The translations under genes were made by a program, and so were the position numbers. From the NCBI GenBank assembly GCA_008508345.1, contig QNGE01003287.1, positions 1 through 64,000 of the forward strand: a stretch of 64,000 nucleotides of DNA. The letters are read 5' to 3'. The DNA is from Paragonimus westermani. Taxonomy: Eukaryota; Platyhelminthes; Trematoda; Plagiorchiida; Troglotrematidae. Of this stretch, positions 36,050 to 49,600 are shown piece after piece. Positions within the stretch are counted from its first letter, which is position 1; every line of letters begins with the position of its first letter. Under the pieces are notes generated by a model. The model saw nothing but the letters and a program-made list of their open reading frames with translations, was not told the DNA's origin and did not search any database.

Positions 36050-36520
36050 ACTTGCAAGTTTTTGCAAATCCACGAAAGGAAGTCTCACACGTGATCAGGA
36101 ACATATCGTCCACATGCCGTTTGTACGACTTCATTTCGTCCGCGAATGAAAAATGTTAATCATCTACACATAAGCTGTAACAGAACAGAGTGTGATTCCC
36201 ATGGTTACGCCATCTATAGGACGAGAGCTGTTATCCACGCAGAGGAAGTAAATGTTTTCCATAAACAACACTTTTTGTTGAGTGAGTGAGTAATTAAATA
36301 TAAAATCTCCGCATAATGACATGTTTATGACCATAAGTTTAACATCAGTAGAACACAGCAAGCCTGTGATAGTATTCAAACTTTCAATACATCATTTCAA
36401 AGGTGTCTTTCGAAGTATAAACAAATGCGTTTTGCTAAAAGACTTTGAAACAACAACCAAGTACTTAGCCAGCCACTGACATGGAGTTTAGCGAATTGCT
36501 GGAGTTTGCTGCGTACAAAT
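36050..36520 (-). pseudogene. Penelope-like retroelement fragment, RT palm
   Basis: On the minus strand three pieces occur in the right order though not in one frame: a tyrosine/leucine-rich LAKYLVVVSKSF-like stretch (about 36460), then SSRPIDGVTMGI (about 36194-36230), which corresponds to the QIDGVAMGSP motif, then YKRHVDDMFLI (36093-36125), the catalytic YVDD-type motif. Frameshifts and stops interrupt it. The similar-looking stretch up to about 37046 may be its N-terminal side. Confidence 0.5.
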
Positions 36521-37059
36521 ATCCGATTTGTGGCTCTGAGTGAATTATAAACTCTCAGACCCTGATACCCACAGGTTTTAAAATGTGGAACTTTTCATCG
36601 GTGAAAACATCCGCTAAATTATCGGTAACTCATGAAATATCTGTTTCTCCGCCAAAATTCCATTGTCTGGTTCGTTTACAGTTCTGAATCTATTAGAATC
36701 AGCCATAACGTCTTCAATTTCTCATCTTTGCGGTTGGTGACATTGGCGTCGATCTGTCTACCCAGCTTCAGAATTTTAATACTTTCAGATTTCTTCGGTG
36801 ATTGGACGGCTACCGCATGTTAAGTATTTGGAAAATAATTTGCCCATCTGTAGGCGGCCAGGTTTTACAAGACAGCTCGTTGAAAGTAGCCTTTAGCCAA
36901 CTGTTAGTATCTGGTATTGTTGGGATCAAATTATTTAGTCGGGCACGAAAAATTACCAAACTGTTCCTTGGGGCACCAGAAAATTGGGTTTCGTTGTGTT
37001 TCGTTATATGTTCGCGAAAATGTGACAGATGGTAGGTCCGCAACAACTGACTAGATAAT

Positions 37060-40000
37060 TTGCCCTTGAACCAATGTATTATTATGTTATTGGCCTCAAT
37101 GGGTCATATTGTAAAATGGTAGTGACTGTCGTCTCGAAAGAACGAACGGATTGCCATGTTATCCACGAAATAATACATTGTGTCGTGCTGATCTGAATAA
37201 ACAGTGGAACATGCTGAGGTTTCAATTATAACTGCTACGAAACTCTGAAGCAGAACGTATAAATTGTGTAAGAAAAATATTGTACACAACACGGTTTTTT
37301 CAGACGTTTTTCACTGAAACAAACCATATTTCAAAAGTTTGTACACTTTCTTAGAAGCTGAAGAAGATGAGTTTACAGCAAATACCCTGGAGAAAAAGTT
37401 GTTGCTGACAAGATTGAAGAGAAAGTGATACATTCAGACGTTAAATGCAATTACAACATAATGGTCGTTTGCTAATTGTGACTAACATGTCTTGAGATTA
37501 TGCTCACGGAATTTGTAGACAAAGGGAGGTCGGACCGCCTACTGTCGTGAACCCACCGTTCATTAATAAAAAACACGGACAGATCATAGGTGCTCTTCTG
37601 TCGTCTACCTTGTACGATTCTCAGCAGGGCTAGTCTGATGTTACATTGTTGTCCATACGAGTAAGGTTTGCTTATTCCTTATTTAAAAATTATTCTCTGA
37701 TCGACCACATGTATCTGAGAATGGAGATGATGGAAATAGAAGCAAGAACCCATATTAGCCGGGGAAAATAACTTCTTAGCCGGAATGTCTGTCCTAGTGT
37801 CTCTGCCTCCTTAGAGGTCAGCGTAGCAAATTCTAAAAGTCCGATGACTTCTGCGTTCAGTAAACTGTTTCCCTTGGATTAATCTGCTATCAAAACTGAT
37901 GTTGACTCAAAGCTTTATGTGGATGGGAATTACGAGGAATCGATAGGTTCTGCCAAACAGTTATTGGTGAACCAATTCTAGATAGCTCAGTGAGCAGAAT
38001 TGTGTATTATTCAAATTCAGACGGTGAATCTGGATAAAATCAACCTCTGAAATTCAGCCGGAGAGGATATATTTATAGTTATTTCTATGTTTAAGGTCAA
38101 GTGCAATTGCCGATTAGTATAACATCCTTTCTGTCAAATGGTAGAAAACTGTATGAACAAGCATAATTTTGAATTTTCATAACGCTTTTACCAAGGAAGT
38201 TGCGTGACCAGTTCCGAGTGAACATCATTTGAAGTCAACTTGTGAAACTGAATACTTTAGTCAGCTACTGCTTGTGTCTTTGAACATTGAGTGATGTTTA
38301 TTGTATCCAAGGGTACGTACTTCCGTTCTATATCTGTTGAACAGATAATAAATTTATCTGCAACTAAAATTTGATTGTGCTGTCGCGATATTCAGAAAAA
38401 ACCAACTGAGTTTTATTGATTTTCACTGCATATCAATGTTAAGACATCAACGGGAAATATTGATATCGAAAGAACCAGTGTAAAATGCAATTTTCTTGGA
38501 AAGAGGATCAGTGATTTGCCACTGACGTTCACTCAGGTTGTGAAGGGAATAACGAAATCGGTAGCTTCACGGTGCTTTTATCATGTTCACTGAATTGTGG
38601 ATGAACTAATTCGTTCCTGTGTCTTAGGCTGAAGAACCATGTCACCAGGTATATAGAGCGCCTAATTTGTCAAGTAACGTAACAAGACCCCATCAAACAG
38701 TACAAATACACTTTTAACTGCAAGCGATTGCTGTATTGGTGCGAGAGTTACTTATTAACAAAAGATAATGACGCCATTAAAAGGAAACATGTATATATAA
38801 CGCGTAATCAACAGTGTGACATATATATATAAACGAATAACAAGCTAGATAACCAAGGGTTTGAACTTATCGAAATCCGGCTAGCACTGTACACATGATT
38901 GTTGCAGATCACTGCCTGAATACGCAGAGACTTTCAGCGGGAGGAGGTTCAAAGAGCTGGGTTGATGTAAGTGTAATCCTTGACTCATAATTCCTTTGCT
39001 GTGTGAGCCTGTACGAGCCTCAGATCCGACATCCACTCGGTGCAACCGTGCTTCTCGAGGTCACTTTACGTTTCGGATTGTAGGGTAAAAAGGGCACGTG
39101 AAATCGAACCACGTTGAGGTAGCAAATGCGAACTGTCGATGCGGTTATTTGCGTGGACAAACAGAATGTGTGAGTAATAAATTTCCTGTCCAAATTGACA
39201 CCTACAGCTGAAATACAGATTTCCGTTCGCTCTGAACAACACTCTTACGACGCCGATATGTCTCCAGAAGCCACATATCCCTTAGTCACTCACTGTTTTC
39301 AACGCGCAGTTAGCCATTAATACACGTGCAGAATTTATTAACCCCTAACCCACTCCCCCTGGTTTTGGTAAACAGCAAGCCGACATACGTATAGCCTTAC
39401 ATCTTGCTTGTGGAGATTGCATATTTTTCGTTTAGCCGTCGTTGTTCACAACATTGTACGAATAGCTAAGAAGCGACAGTATCATCGTGTATGAGAGTGG
39501 ACCGCTGATTTTGTTGTACAGATTCGCTATTGCTTAAACATACTGTATATGCAGGAATTTCCACCGCGATCACGGACTTCGTTTTCTTCACAATGAAAAT
39601 GTCTGGTCTACAACAAAATTTCCAGTTTATGTTTAGAATGTTTATGCTTTACGTGCAGAATACATCCGTTCTGGAATTAAGTATTTTCGGTATTTTAATC
39701 AGGAAACTGGCGATTAACTATTCATAAAATCGTTGTTTTCATTGGGAATGTACCTACTGACTGTAGTCCGGTACACATGCATATAGGGATTGCGGCGTGT
39801 TGAAGTGTGACCACATGTGAGGTTATCCGATTCCAAGTTTATTACCAATTGGCGTCTCGAACATTTACTCGTATGTCGACACTTTGGAGAACATCGACAC
39901 TGTCAAGTTATGCAAGCAAGTTTTTGATAACGTAATGTATCTATTTCAAAAATGTGTTTCGGATTACACAGGTTTGTGTGACCGTTCTCTGAAGTAGGCG

Positions 40001-41950
40001 ATTTGTTGTTCGCGTGTGTCAGACTAACTTGCTCCAGTTTTGGCCGCATGTTTTATTTCGAAGCGAACGAATTCGTCGTGTACTAAAACATTGATGTTTA
40101 CCTATCGTTCTGTTGCGCTCACCTATATCATCTTCCTACCAGCTCATAAAAAATGAATTAATCGTACTAATGCTCATTGTAAACAAGGTATTGTTCCGGA
40201 TCCCATCCGTCAGATGAACTGTGCTTACGTGATGGTATAGGTTCTAAAACACTTACCGTCTTTCACGGTGCTGTTAGTGAAATAGCGAATTTACGACACT
40301 GCTGATAATGCACACTATTTCTCTCTGACTCAGTGAAATGACCGTTAAACCACTCAATTTGATAACATACTCCCAGTAACTGTGATACCTTTGTCAATGG
40401 TGTATACTTATTGCGGTGAACGGAAATACGTATAATCGACTTTTACTTAAATTCAGGTTGAGGATGCATGGGTGAAGTTTCCACGGTTAAATTGTACATG
40501 GGGTCCAGGCGTTGTTGTTCGCCATGCATTTGCGTTGTATTGCCGATAGGAAGAAGCGCATCGTTAAAGTAGTGCAACGAACTCGCGACCTTCGGTTATT
40601 GTTGCTCACAGTCCAACTTATTTTCTAGGTTAATTACTCAAAGTCTGATGAAATTTTCACTGAACACTTATCGGAATCCTATGATTCTACTTGGTTTTCA
40701 CTTCAATGCCTTACGGACAAGATGTATAAGGCTATGTGAGTGTATAATCAAACTTCTTTATAATGTCCCTTTCTTCCTTTCCATACTAACAATCAAGTCT
40801 GGTGGTTACTTACGGTTGTCTGTATGGTAGGTTTTTTGTCACATTCAGATATCATTTTAACGAAAATATACAACGAGTTTTTCCTTTTGCTTTCCAGTGG
40901 CTGTCCTGTTTAAGTCGCTCCTTCTGTTTCACTTCTGTACTGATCTTTATTTGGACTTCGATACTAGGGTTTGTACAGGCTCGAGCGGGAAAAAAACCTC
41001 ACCTGCTGTTCTATCGATCTAATTCGAACTGAACCAGTGCATTGTAAAACGGTAGTTTTTACTGGGGTTTCCAATGTTAGCAAACGATTGTGTACTCCAA
41101 CTGTGCATATATGTTAAGTTAGATTTCGAACAGAAGGAATTTGTGTGTGCCTACACTTTTAGTACACGGGCATTACTCACAAGAAGCCATTAACATCAAT
41201 CTTGTTATTGCGTGATATGTCTTTTGTGTGCTAGCAGAAATCTTTCATTCAGCCTGTACGAAAGTATAATGTACTAATTCATGGACGCCCACTATCCATC
41301 AACCCAGTGTACAGGTTTTGGCCCGTACACTCATTAACCACAGTACTCATGGGACAAACACGGTCTTCCTCGAACGCAAACTGCGTTGGGCCCAGACATA
41401 TATTTCTTTTCAGTTTAATTCTTTGATCGCCAGGAGTGTTTTTATATATTTGGGTACTTCGTTGTACGAATGGGTTTAACAGAGTTTGATGAGCTGATAT
41501 TTTTTTTGGAAACTGTCAACAAAATGAGTAAACTCCTGAAGGTATCCTTCATTGAAACATTTGGTTATTTAATACACAGTCTTTATCAAGTAAGTTTCGT
41601 TTCATACAATCGGGAGCCATTAATAGCCAATTCTCCAAAATTATGCAACCCCTCGCTCATGAACATTAGGTCACTAATATCAGTAGATTAAAACAAATGC
41701 GACACTTCGTTGACGTGCCGGTCAACAAATAATGGCGTCTTTGAGAGTTTTTGACCATTGTAAGTGCGCTCAATAAAAAGACGTCCAGAGGCCAAAAAAT
41801 ACAGATTTGCAACTTAAAATGGAAGCGTATGAATACTTCCAGGTCAGTCACCAGAAATAGAATTGTACACTTGATGCGACACCGTGTAATGTACGGACTT
41901 CAGGTAAAGTCTGAACCCAGCTAAAGCGTTCGCTAGTGATTTGATGCCAC
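37060..41950. other. no supported gene
   Basis: A+T-rich, short overlapping frames. A 29-nt plus interval at 38938-38966 (acceptor gagactttcag, donor GAT|gtaagt) and a plus interval at 41485-41589 ending at gtaagt look exon-like but join to nothing. A TA-rich run lies near 38820. Confidence 0.4.
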
Positions 41951-42021
41951 CTGAAAGGGGATAAAAACTACAATGAGGTGAACCACACGGATTCATGATT
42001 ATTTGATACTTTATTTTGCAG

Positions 42022-42302
42022 AAAACGTAGCCCGCTGTTTGGATACGTTTACTAATCACGTGAAGTGGTGGTGCGTTTTACAAACTCTAGTAAATGGTTC
42101 TGCCGGAATTGCCTGCTGCTACCAATATTTATGGACGACATTGTTGAGATCAGCACTTGAGACTGCAAAATATTTACCTCAGGATTTGCTTTGCATTCCA
42201 AAATGTGACTGTCATGTTTGCCGGAATTATTTCCTGAATGTGTATTTTGATGAATTATTCGTCCATTGTAGTTGGCGCGAACAACGACATGATTACTCTT
42301 AG
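42022..42302 (+). CDS. possible terminal coding exon, unknown
   Basis: The acceptor tactttattttgcag is strong. In phase 1 the frame reads ENVARCLDTFTNHVKW and continues about 94 codons, rich in Cys, Leu and Trp, to TAG at 42300-42302. An AATAAA lies at 42479-42484. Length alone is near chance, but acceptor, open frame and poly(A) signal come in the right order. No homology is recognised and no upstream exon is assigned. Confidence 0.3.
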
Positions 42303-42499
42303 AAGAAACAGCATTTTCCCTGCTATATTCGTAAACAAACATTACCATGGATCGAAATCATTGTTCTAATGCCAGCTGCGTTAACACAACAAACGGCGCG
42401 TGTACACCATTTTTAGAAACTAGTTCAAAGAACAGGCTGCTCAGTCTAAAGTGTTGATCAGGGTGCCCACCTGTTCTTAATAAAGCTCACTTTACCAAT

Positions 42500-45400
42500 G
42501 TATACATTGATGATATGCCAGAACACCAGGTATGGTGTCCTAATTAAGCATATTTCTGCGAAGAAAGCTATAATGTTTTGCAAGCTATGAGATTTTCCCT
42601 AATCAAGTAAATTTGGTGTCTGAAATTTTCGTGGAAACCACGCTAGAAATTAGACGACGGATTGGTAGGAATAGCATGCTGGGGGATCTTCCGATGACCG
42701 CTTGTTCGAAATGCATCACCTAGGTATAACGCGAACAGTGATCTTTAATTGAAGTCGGAGACAGCTTTTGGGTCCGAGTCAAAATATACGGAGTTTGGCT
42801 GCATTAAATGATCGCCTAATGGAAATGTGTTGTCTGATGCCTGCCGTAATCAGCGTTAAAAGACAATTCTATTTAAAGTGTCCTCTGTCTCAAAGTGATC
42901 ACCTGTTCAGATGGACGTTCCGGTGTGCTGTCCTCTTCCGCTGTGATGTGATCAACCCCAATTCTTATACACGCCTGTATTGTAAGCAGATTTGTTATGC
43001 TCGTGCTAGTGATGCTCGTTTGTGATGCATCTATGTGAAAATATTAAGGTTCGGGTATCGGCTCTCTTTTAATGAAGCCACCTTCCCGGCTACTAATGAG
43101 TATGTGTAAAAACGGCAAACAATTATCAGTCTCAAATTCAAATGTCAACTTCAGGTTAGAATGAGAATCGCTGTATTAAATTAACTATTATCTGTTTGGA
43201 ACGATTGAATACTTGTGTACACTCGAAGCAGTGTTTGTAGCTTGACAGACTCGCTATTTCTGCGATTAACTGTTGCTCAATCCGTGACGTCGAATAGGCT
43301 GTTAAGATGTGCCGTATTGCACATCTAATAACTATCTCATCTGTCTGGTTGTAGCATTGATAAGAAAGGCACAGCTAGCGTTTACAGTGTATAACGGTAA
43401 AGTTTCTCTCAGAATATAACTATGCAAAAGCAAAGTATTGTGACCCATTTCTGCCGGTTGACAGATAAAAATCAGTTGACTCTCACGAACAGAATGAAAG
43501 TCTAGAGAACACACCAACTTATCAGCAAAATGTTCTTGAAGTCAATGAAAAACTCGGAAGAATTCTGAGTAAATTATAGGTGAGACATTTGTCCTAATGT
43601 AGGAAGGGTGGTAACTAACTAGTGTGGCAGGTTATGGTATAAAGAAAGTTTAATCGCCATAATATACCTAGGTATCGTTCTGAAATCTTTGTCCTAGGGA
43701 TGTCGACTATTTGAGGTGCCGACAAGATTTGTACGTCACTTCAACTATCATGTGCAGCTATTCCATGTGACCTTACTTTTCATTAGATACTAGATGTTTT
43801 CTTCAGATTTACATGAAGACCAAATTTAAAATTTTCTCAAGCTGTATAAAACCGCTTGGCAGTACCCAATAATCCAATTGTTTTTGCTGACCTGTTAACA
43901 AGAAACCCGCATATGGACAAAGAATGATGCATGAACACCCCGTATTTCGTTTTAAACAAAGTTATTACTTAGACCCTTGTAGATTTAGACAGGGCACCTC
44001 AGTTTCCTCGGTTGATTCTAAAATAACCACGTGGCGTATATTTCACTGAATATTCATTCAAGGATTGCTAGAGCAGCTACCAGTGTGCAGTGGCTTACAC
44101 AATACCAATGTCATTATGGGTGCAGGCAGTTTGTCACCTAACAGGACATTTCGATCTACAGTCAATTAACCGTAAGGCAGAAGAATTGCAATTATGATCA
44201 TCTACCTAAAAGATACATGCAAATCATTTTTCCAAACAAAACCCTGGGGGCTTGCTAATAGCTTATGTTGGAAATTACTGATATTTCTCTCACAATCTGA
44301 ATGGAATATTAGGTGATTTCAGGATAACCGGTGGTGCACTGGAGTGTAGCGCTTAACAGGTTCTTGGGCGTTAGTAAATCGAAGTAAATAATGAGTCCGT
44401 TTAAGATACGCCTGATTCCAAATGACATGTGCACAACTGCTGAATAGCTGATTTTCTATCAGTGATCTCATTCATGCGATATCTACAGGCCATGTTGGTA
44501 GTAACTATTAGACGTAGGCAATAATAAATAATCGCTAATTATTGAGTCGGGATAATGAAATTTTACGCTTGGCATAGGCCCCTGCTTTGTCCCTGACATG
44601 TGTCTGTATGACAAATGACATAAGGTCGCTCACTACTCAGCTTTCGTTTGCAATTGGTAAGGGAAAATTAGGAGGTTCCACGTTGAACTACATGTCTATT
44701 CTTTTACGCGTTTATAAACAACCCTAAATTGCGATTAACCATACTCTGGGTAAAACATGTATACCTGTTCGAATAACAGAACGGTGGGGGGGAGTGCTTT
44801 TCAAAGTGTGTATGTTACATTAGTTTGTAGAAGCGTGTACATTACAGTCTACAAGAACAATGTTGGATAATTGAAATTGATCAAGCCAGAATATGCACGC
44901 GTTTGAAAAGAACCCGTTGGTGAATTAGAAAGATTGTGCAAACAACATGTAAATATTGTATCTCAAAGTTAAATCATGTATTCATTCCACGATGTATAGA
45001 CAATTTTGAAACACATACTATGATCACCATCTCTGTGAACCGTCTGTTGAAACGATGGTTTTTGCGATTGTCTTTATGAGCAAAGCTGCGACCTTATTCC
45101 TTTAGGGACTGAGAAATTTCGTCTTGGGTGTTCTTACCTAATACATACCATCATACATAATTACACCAGCCGACTTGATTCTGTCGCATAATAACCGCGA
45201 GTGGGGAATTTTCGCACTATATTTCTAGTGTCTTTTTGATGGTCTGATGACATCATTTTGAATGTGCCGAACGTTCTCACAGAAAACGACTCGGTTTTAG
45301 GTTGCTTTCACTACAAACTTACTGCATGTAATACGCTCGACATTGTACGGCTTAGGCTGACTACTACAAGGTTTGCACTGAAGACTGAATACCTCTGCAT

Positions 45401-46550
45401 GCATGGTGACAAACAAGGCAAACTGTGTCGAACATATTCAATTTGTGGTTATTGTCAATCGTCAGCTTGATGTTAAAGGTAGAGCTCGTGATCCGAATAA
45501 AAGTGGATCAACAGTGAGCTGATCTTTAATGTGAATGAGTATTAGACCCGTCGCACATGTGTTACAACAGGAATACCAGAGAAACAGTCATCAGTATCAA
45601 AATGATGCTATGCATTATTGTACATTTATTAATATATCTGGTATATATCCAAAAAACGGGCACCGATTTTTAACTCACTAAAAATCATTCCGCACGTGAC
45701 TGTCCATCTGTCGGCCATAGAAAAAAGAAATGTATTATGACCCACGCATTCATGTGTGATCTGTGTATAATGTCAAACACGGAAATGTACTCATTATGCT
45801 GATTTGTTCATCGAAAATCAGTTAGCATATCTGCGCGATGGAGCAACATCCAACTAGGATTGAGTTGTGAGCTATGTTACAACAGAGATCAGCACGTTGG
45901 TCAATTTGAATATAGTTTACCAGAACTAATCCGTGCGAGAATTCAAATTATGACAAGCTGGCTGACGTTTCGACTATCAACTCGGAAGTACGATGGCTGT
46001 TCCCATGGTGTATGGAGAGTTCAACACATTACAAACCTTCAGTCTAGCTGAGCAAAAGTGTTATTCCCAATCTACTAGTTTGCAGCTTTTCCCGGGGGAG
46101 TATCCATTAAGCTTTTACCTAACTTACTATTTTCTGATCTCTGTCATACAATGACCTCTAAGGGCGTTCAGATAAGCATAAAACTACATCAGTTATTACA
46201 GATGTATTATGCTGCTCCAAAATAATATTTGATAATGGTCTATTGTCGGAATAATTGAAACTGATGTCGAAGGTGTATTTTTAGTTCTATCCTCATCGTG
46301 ACCTGCGAACCTGCTTAGTATTCCTCAAGACGGACTTGGTGCACAATAATATAAAGCCAAAAATGTAACAATGGTTAGATAATTCAAGGATTTTTAAAAT
46401 TCCTACTTTGAATATGTATATATACATTCCTTTTTTTTACAAATACAAGATGGGAGAATTTGTGACATTCCAGTGTAGGGAGGAAGACGTGCTGAACAGA
46501 AAAATTGACCGCGTTCACTGCTAACCAATAAATCGGTGTGTTGTAATCGG
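42500..46550. other. no supported gene
   Basis: Only short frames on both strands. Possible tiny exons with good signals (for example minus 43487-43501, acceptor gtgttctctag) cannot be linked. Confidence 0.45.
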
Positions 46551-46554
46551 TCTG

Positions 46555-46595
46555 ACGCTGACGAGTTTTAATGTGTCATGTGAGTTGAGAGCTGC
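46555..46595 (-). other. gene C last exon, 3' UTR (predicted)
   Basis: On the minus strand a strong acceptor (tcatctattggcacctacag) ends at 46596. The variant poly(A) signal ATTAAA lies about 24 nt further on (46572-46567). This matches the layout of genes A and B, except for the weaker signal. Confidence 0.35.
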
Positions 46596-46661
46596 CTGTA
46601 GGTGCCAATAGATGAAGAAACTTGATTGTCATTTTGTGGAAAACAAATCAACTAAACTTAC

Positions 46662-46685
46662 GTGTACATTTATGTTACTCATCGC
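46662..46685 (-). CDS. gene C stop-bearing 24-nt exon
   Basis: The acceptor tctcttccaaacttaacag and donor ACAC|gtaagt are both strong. In phase 1 it completes Ser, adds DE and stops with TAA at bases 9-11 of the exon (46677-46675). Gene B's stop exon has TAA at exactly the same bases, with an adjacent TAAC. Phase 0 (AMSNINVH) is also open. Confidence 0.5.
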
Positions 46686-49600
46686 CTGTTAAGTTTGGAA
46701 GAGAGCTAAATTGATTATTCGAAAATGACAGCTCGCAAGCCAGAGTGTTAGAGTGCAACTATTCAGCACCAACACTCGCTTCGTCATCTTTGTAAACGCC
46801 CATCCATGTGAGTCACCAGAGGTTCTGTATTATGATAACCATATAGATAGTCTATATCGAACAAACCAAATGTTTGGAAGTAAAAGGCCAACAACAGTAG
46901 TGGGCTATGGAGAAAAGTAAATTCCGGCAAATTCTTCACCTCGGAATTGGTATGCATCTTATATCAGGATGCTTATAAAGCATCCAGTCGTACACATTCA
47001 ATACAATACAACCAAATTATACTGGTATTTGACAGAAGGTGGTCACTGTGCATTTACTCTGAGCGCACAACTATATTTCTTAGATACATTTGTCCAATTC
47101 GAAAAACACACGACTTGATCTTGTCGAATTCCTTTAAAATCAGCAAGAAACGATCCAACTATCACTTTGGCATAATATGGGAATCAAATGCGGCAAAGTG
47201 TGTTTGTGTGTTTTGAGAACCCTTGTCATCCATTGAAACACTGGTTGAAAAACATTGGAAATTACCAACGTTTTTATTCTTTCAAATCCAGTTCATCATC
47301 TTTGAAACATACATTTTATAAAGTCATGCAGTATGTAGCAGCCAATCAGTTAACGGAATTTAAAACCACTTTACCAAACCTGTACAATCATTAATAATGC
47401 TCTATTTACACACGCCATCATTTACTGCGATACATCCAGGTTGATTGACACGTGACGACTACGGAACAACACTTGTATACATATACAGCTACCGCAAATC
47501 ATGAGAACCATCTGAACTGACCAAATAATATGTGTAATACTGAAAACTGGAGTTAGTTCTGTTTAGTCTATGCCAAATAATCAGTAGCCCACTAAATATT
47601 GTTTTGAAATCTAATTGAAGAAACATGTTTAGATAAATTGAACATCACTCCAGATTGATCGCAGAAGTTGTATGCCTTCAGACTTGTCGATGAACTCGCT
47701 GCAGATAGAATTGTAATACCCAGGTTTGGCTCTTGTCAGATCTCGTCGGCATTACATATCACTGCGTTTGGTGAATTAACAGAATTACACCAAACTAACC
47801 GTATCTTTTCTCGAAGCACCTACGTACTCTGAACATTCCTCAGAAATGAAGATGGTTGAGACTTTATATACATATGTTGTACAATCGTGCTCAGTATGAG
47901 GTCAGTAGTGCAGTGGTTGATACGGGTGCCTCATGAACACTTGACCAGTAGTCCATCACCGGTCGTGGCAAGGATATGTATTCTTGACGAGCCCTAACAA
48001 CAGCGGAACCCAAATAGATCACTTCTTTTCAAAAGGGGCTGACTGGAAGGTGTGTAGAGATGGAAAAACTGATCGTTTGCAACTGATGCTTTATTTAACC
48101 ACCAAACCGAAACCACCTATTAATGTAAGTCACAGTCGAAGCTAGCAGGCGACTCAGATTGAATCATAATTGTGTAACAGAGCGCGTTATCGTGTAGTTT
48201 GCGCCATTTTGGTGTTCGTTTGTGTAAATTATGTGCATGACTTATTGTATATTTGATTCATGCTCGTTCGTATTTTCTTCTTTTAGAGAACAATTGTCGA
48301 AAGCCAATTATTGGAAGAACGTTGTCTTCTCGTCTCCTCACGTTGATCAAAGTTGATCCACGAGTGGTATGAGTAATGAGGTAAAGAGGGTAGCCTAATA
48401 TTGTACTGCTCGCCGTCTGATTGGCTGAGTGGAACCTCATCGCCGCCCACGACCATACCACCCCTGGACAGGCCAGTCGAAGTGGCTTGAAGCTTTCTGG
48501 CGGTTTAGTCATAAGATGCGTCTGCTAACAATGTTACACTACTTACGATAAATGCAACTGCACTTACTCACGAATGCATTTCAATAACCAGCGTGATTAA
48601 CAAAAGCAGGTTGCCACGTGGTGCACTTTCCTATCCCCACTGCCATTGTAAATAGTCCTCTTTTCATGAGACGATACGGTAGGGTAACCGGAGCACACTG
48701 CATTGTTATTCTTCTCTGAGGAGTACTATGCACGGAAAACACACAGTGTACGTCGGTTGCCTGATATTTGCTATCCGTCGCATGGTATGCGAGAAATTCA
48801 CGCAAAACTTCAATTTTTTTCTCGTTCGTCGATCTTTCTTTGATAAACACTACTAAAAAACTTTATGTGCTGAGATTTTCAAAGAAAGAAGTTTACAACC
48901 CTTTCTTCTTTCCCAACACAAACACATATTCAGACAAAAACGTTAACTCATTATCTCGGTTTTTGCTCAACTCACTTTCTTGCGTACTTTCCTCACCACC
49001 TGAATGTTGGACAGAAATTATCAGAAAATTTTGTTGGCCGGGGTAAATTTGAATATTTTCTCAGTGAAGCTACATATTTCCTCAGATTAACCTGGGCGGA
49101 ATAAAATCACAGTTAGTTCTATTGGAATAATCTACCAAAATTGCGCAGTCATCGAACATTCTTATTTTTGTAAACATTTCGGTAGATCCTCCGACCGTTT
49201 TAAATATTCAGCATTTTATTTTGATGGGCCGCACTGTCGAATACCCAATAATGACGATAATAATCGTTCGTTTGTATCCTGAAGAGGTCTTCGTCACGTT
49301 TCTAACTTTGCCATCGTTAAGTTGACAAATATTTTGGACTTTTGTTTTTACAGCGTAGATCACAGTAATTGGCCATCATACGGTATCCACAACTAGGACG
49401 CCAAAACCAGGACAGCAATAGTCATGAAGCTGATTCTTGGCAGAATAACGGTCTCTAGTCAATCTGTAAAACACGATTATCGTCAGTAATTTCCATGCAG
49501 AGTCAGTATGAAGATTTTTATTCAACATAAAGGGTCCGCCAATTCCTCTTTTAGAGCTTACTACCATGTACACGTACGTTTTGTCTGTATTCAGCACGTT

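Noticed and set aside
43777..43800. Minus 24-nt interval ending at gtaagg
   Set aside because: Very A+T-rich with a stop in phase 1; fits chance.
45281..45304. Minus 24-nt interval ending at gtgaga
   Set aside because: Poor acceptor and a stop in phase 1.
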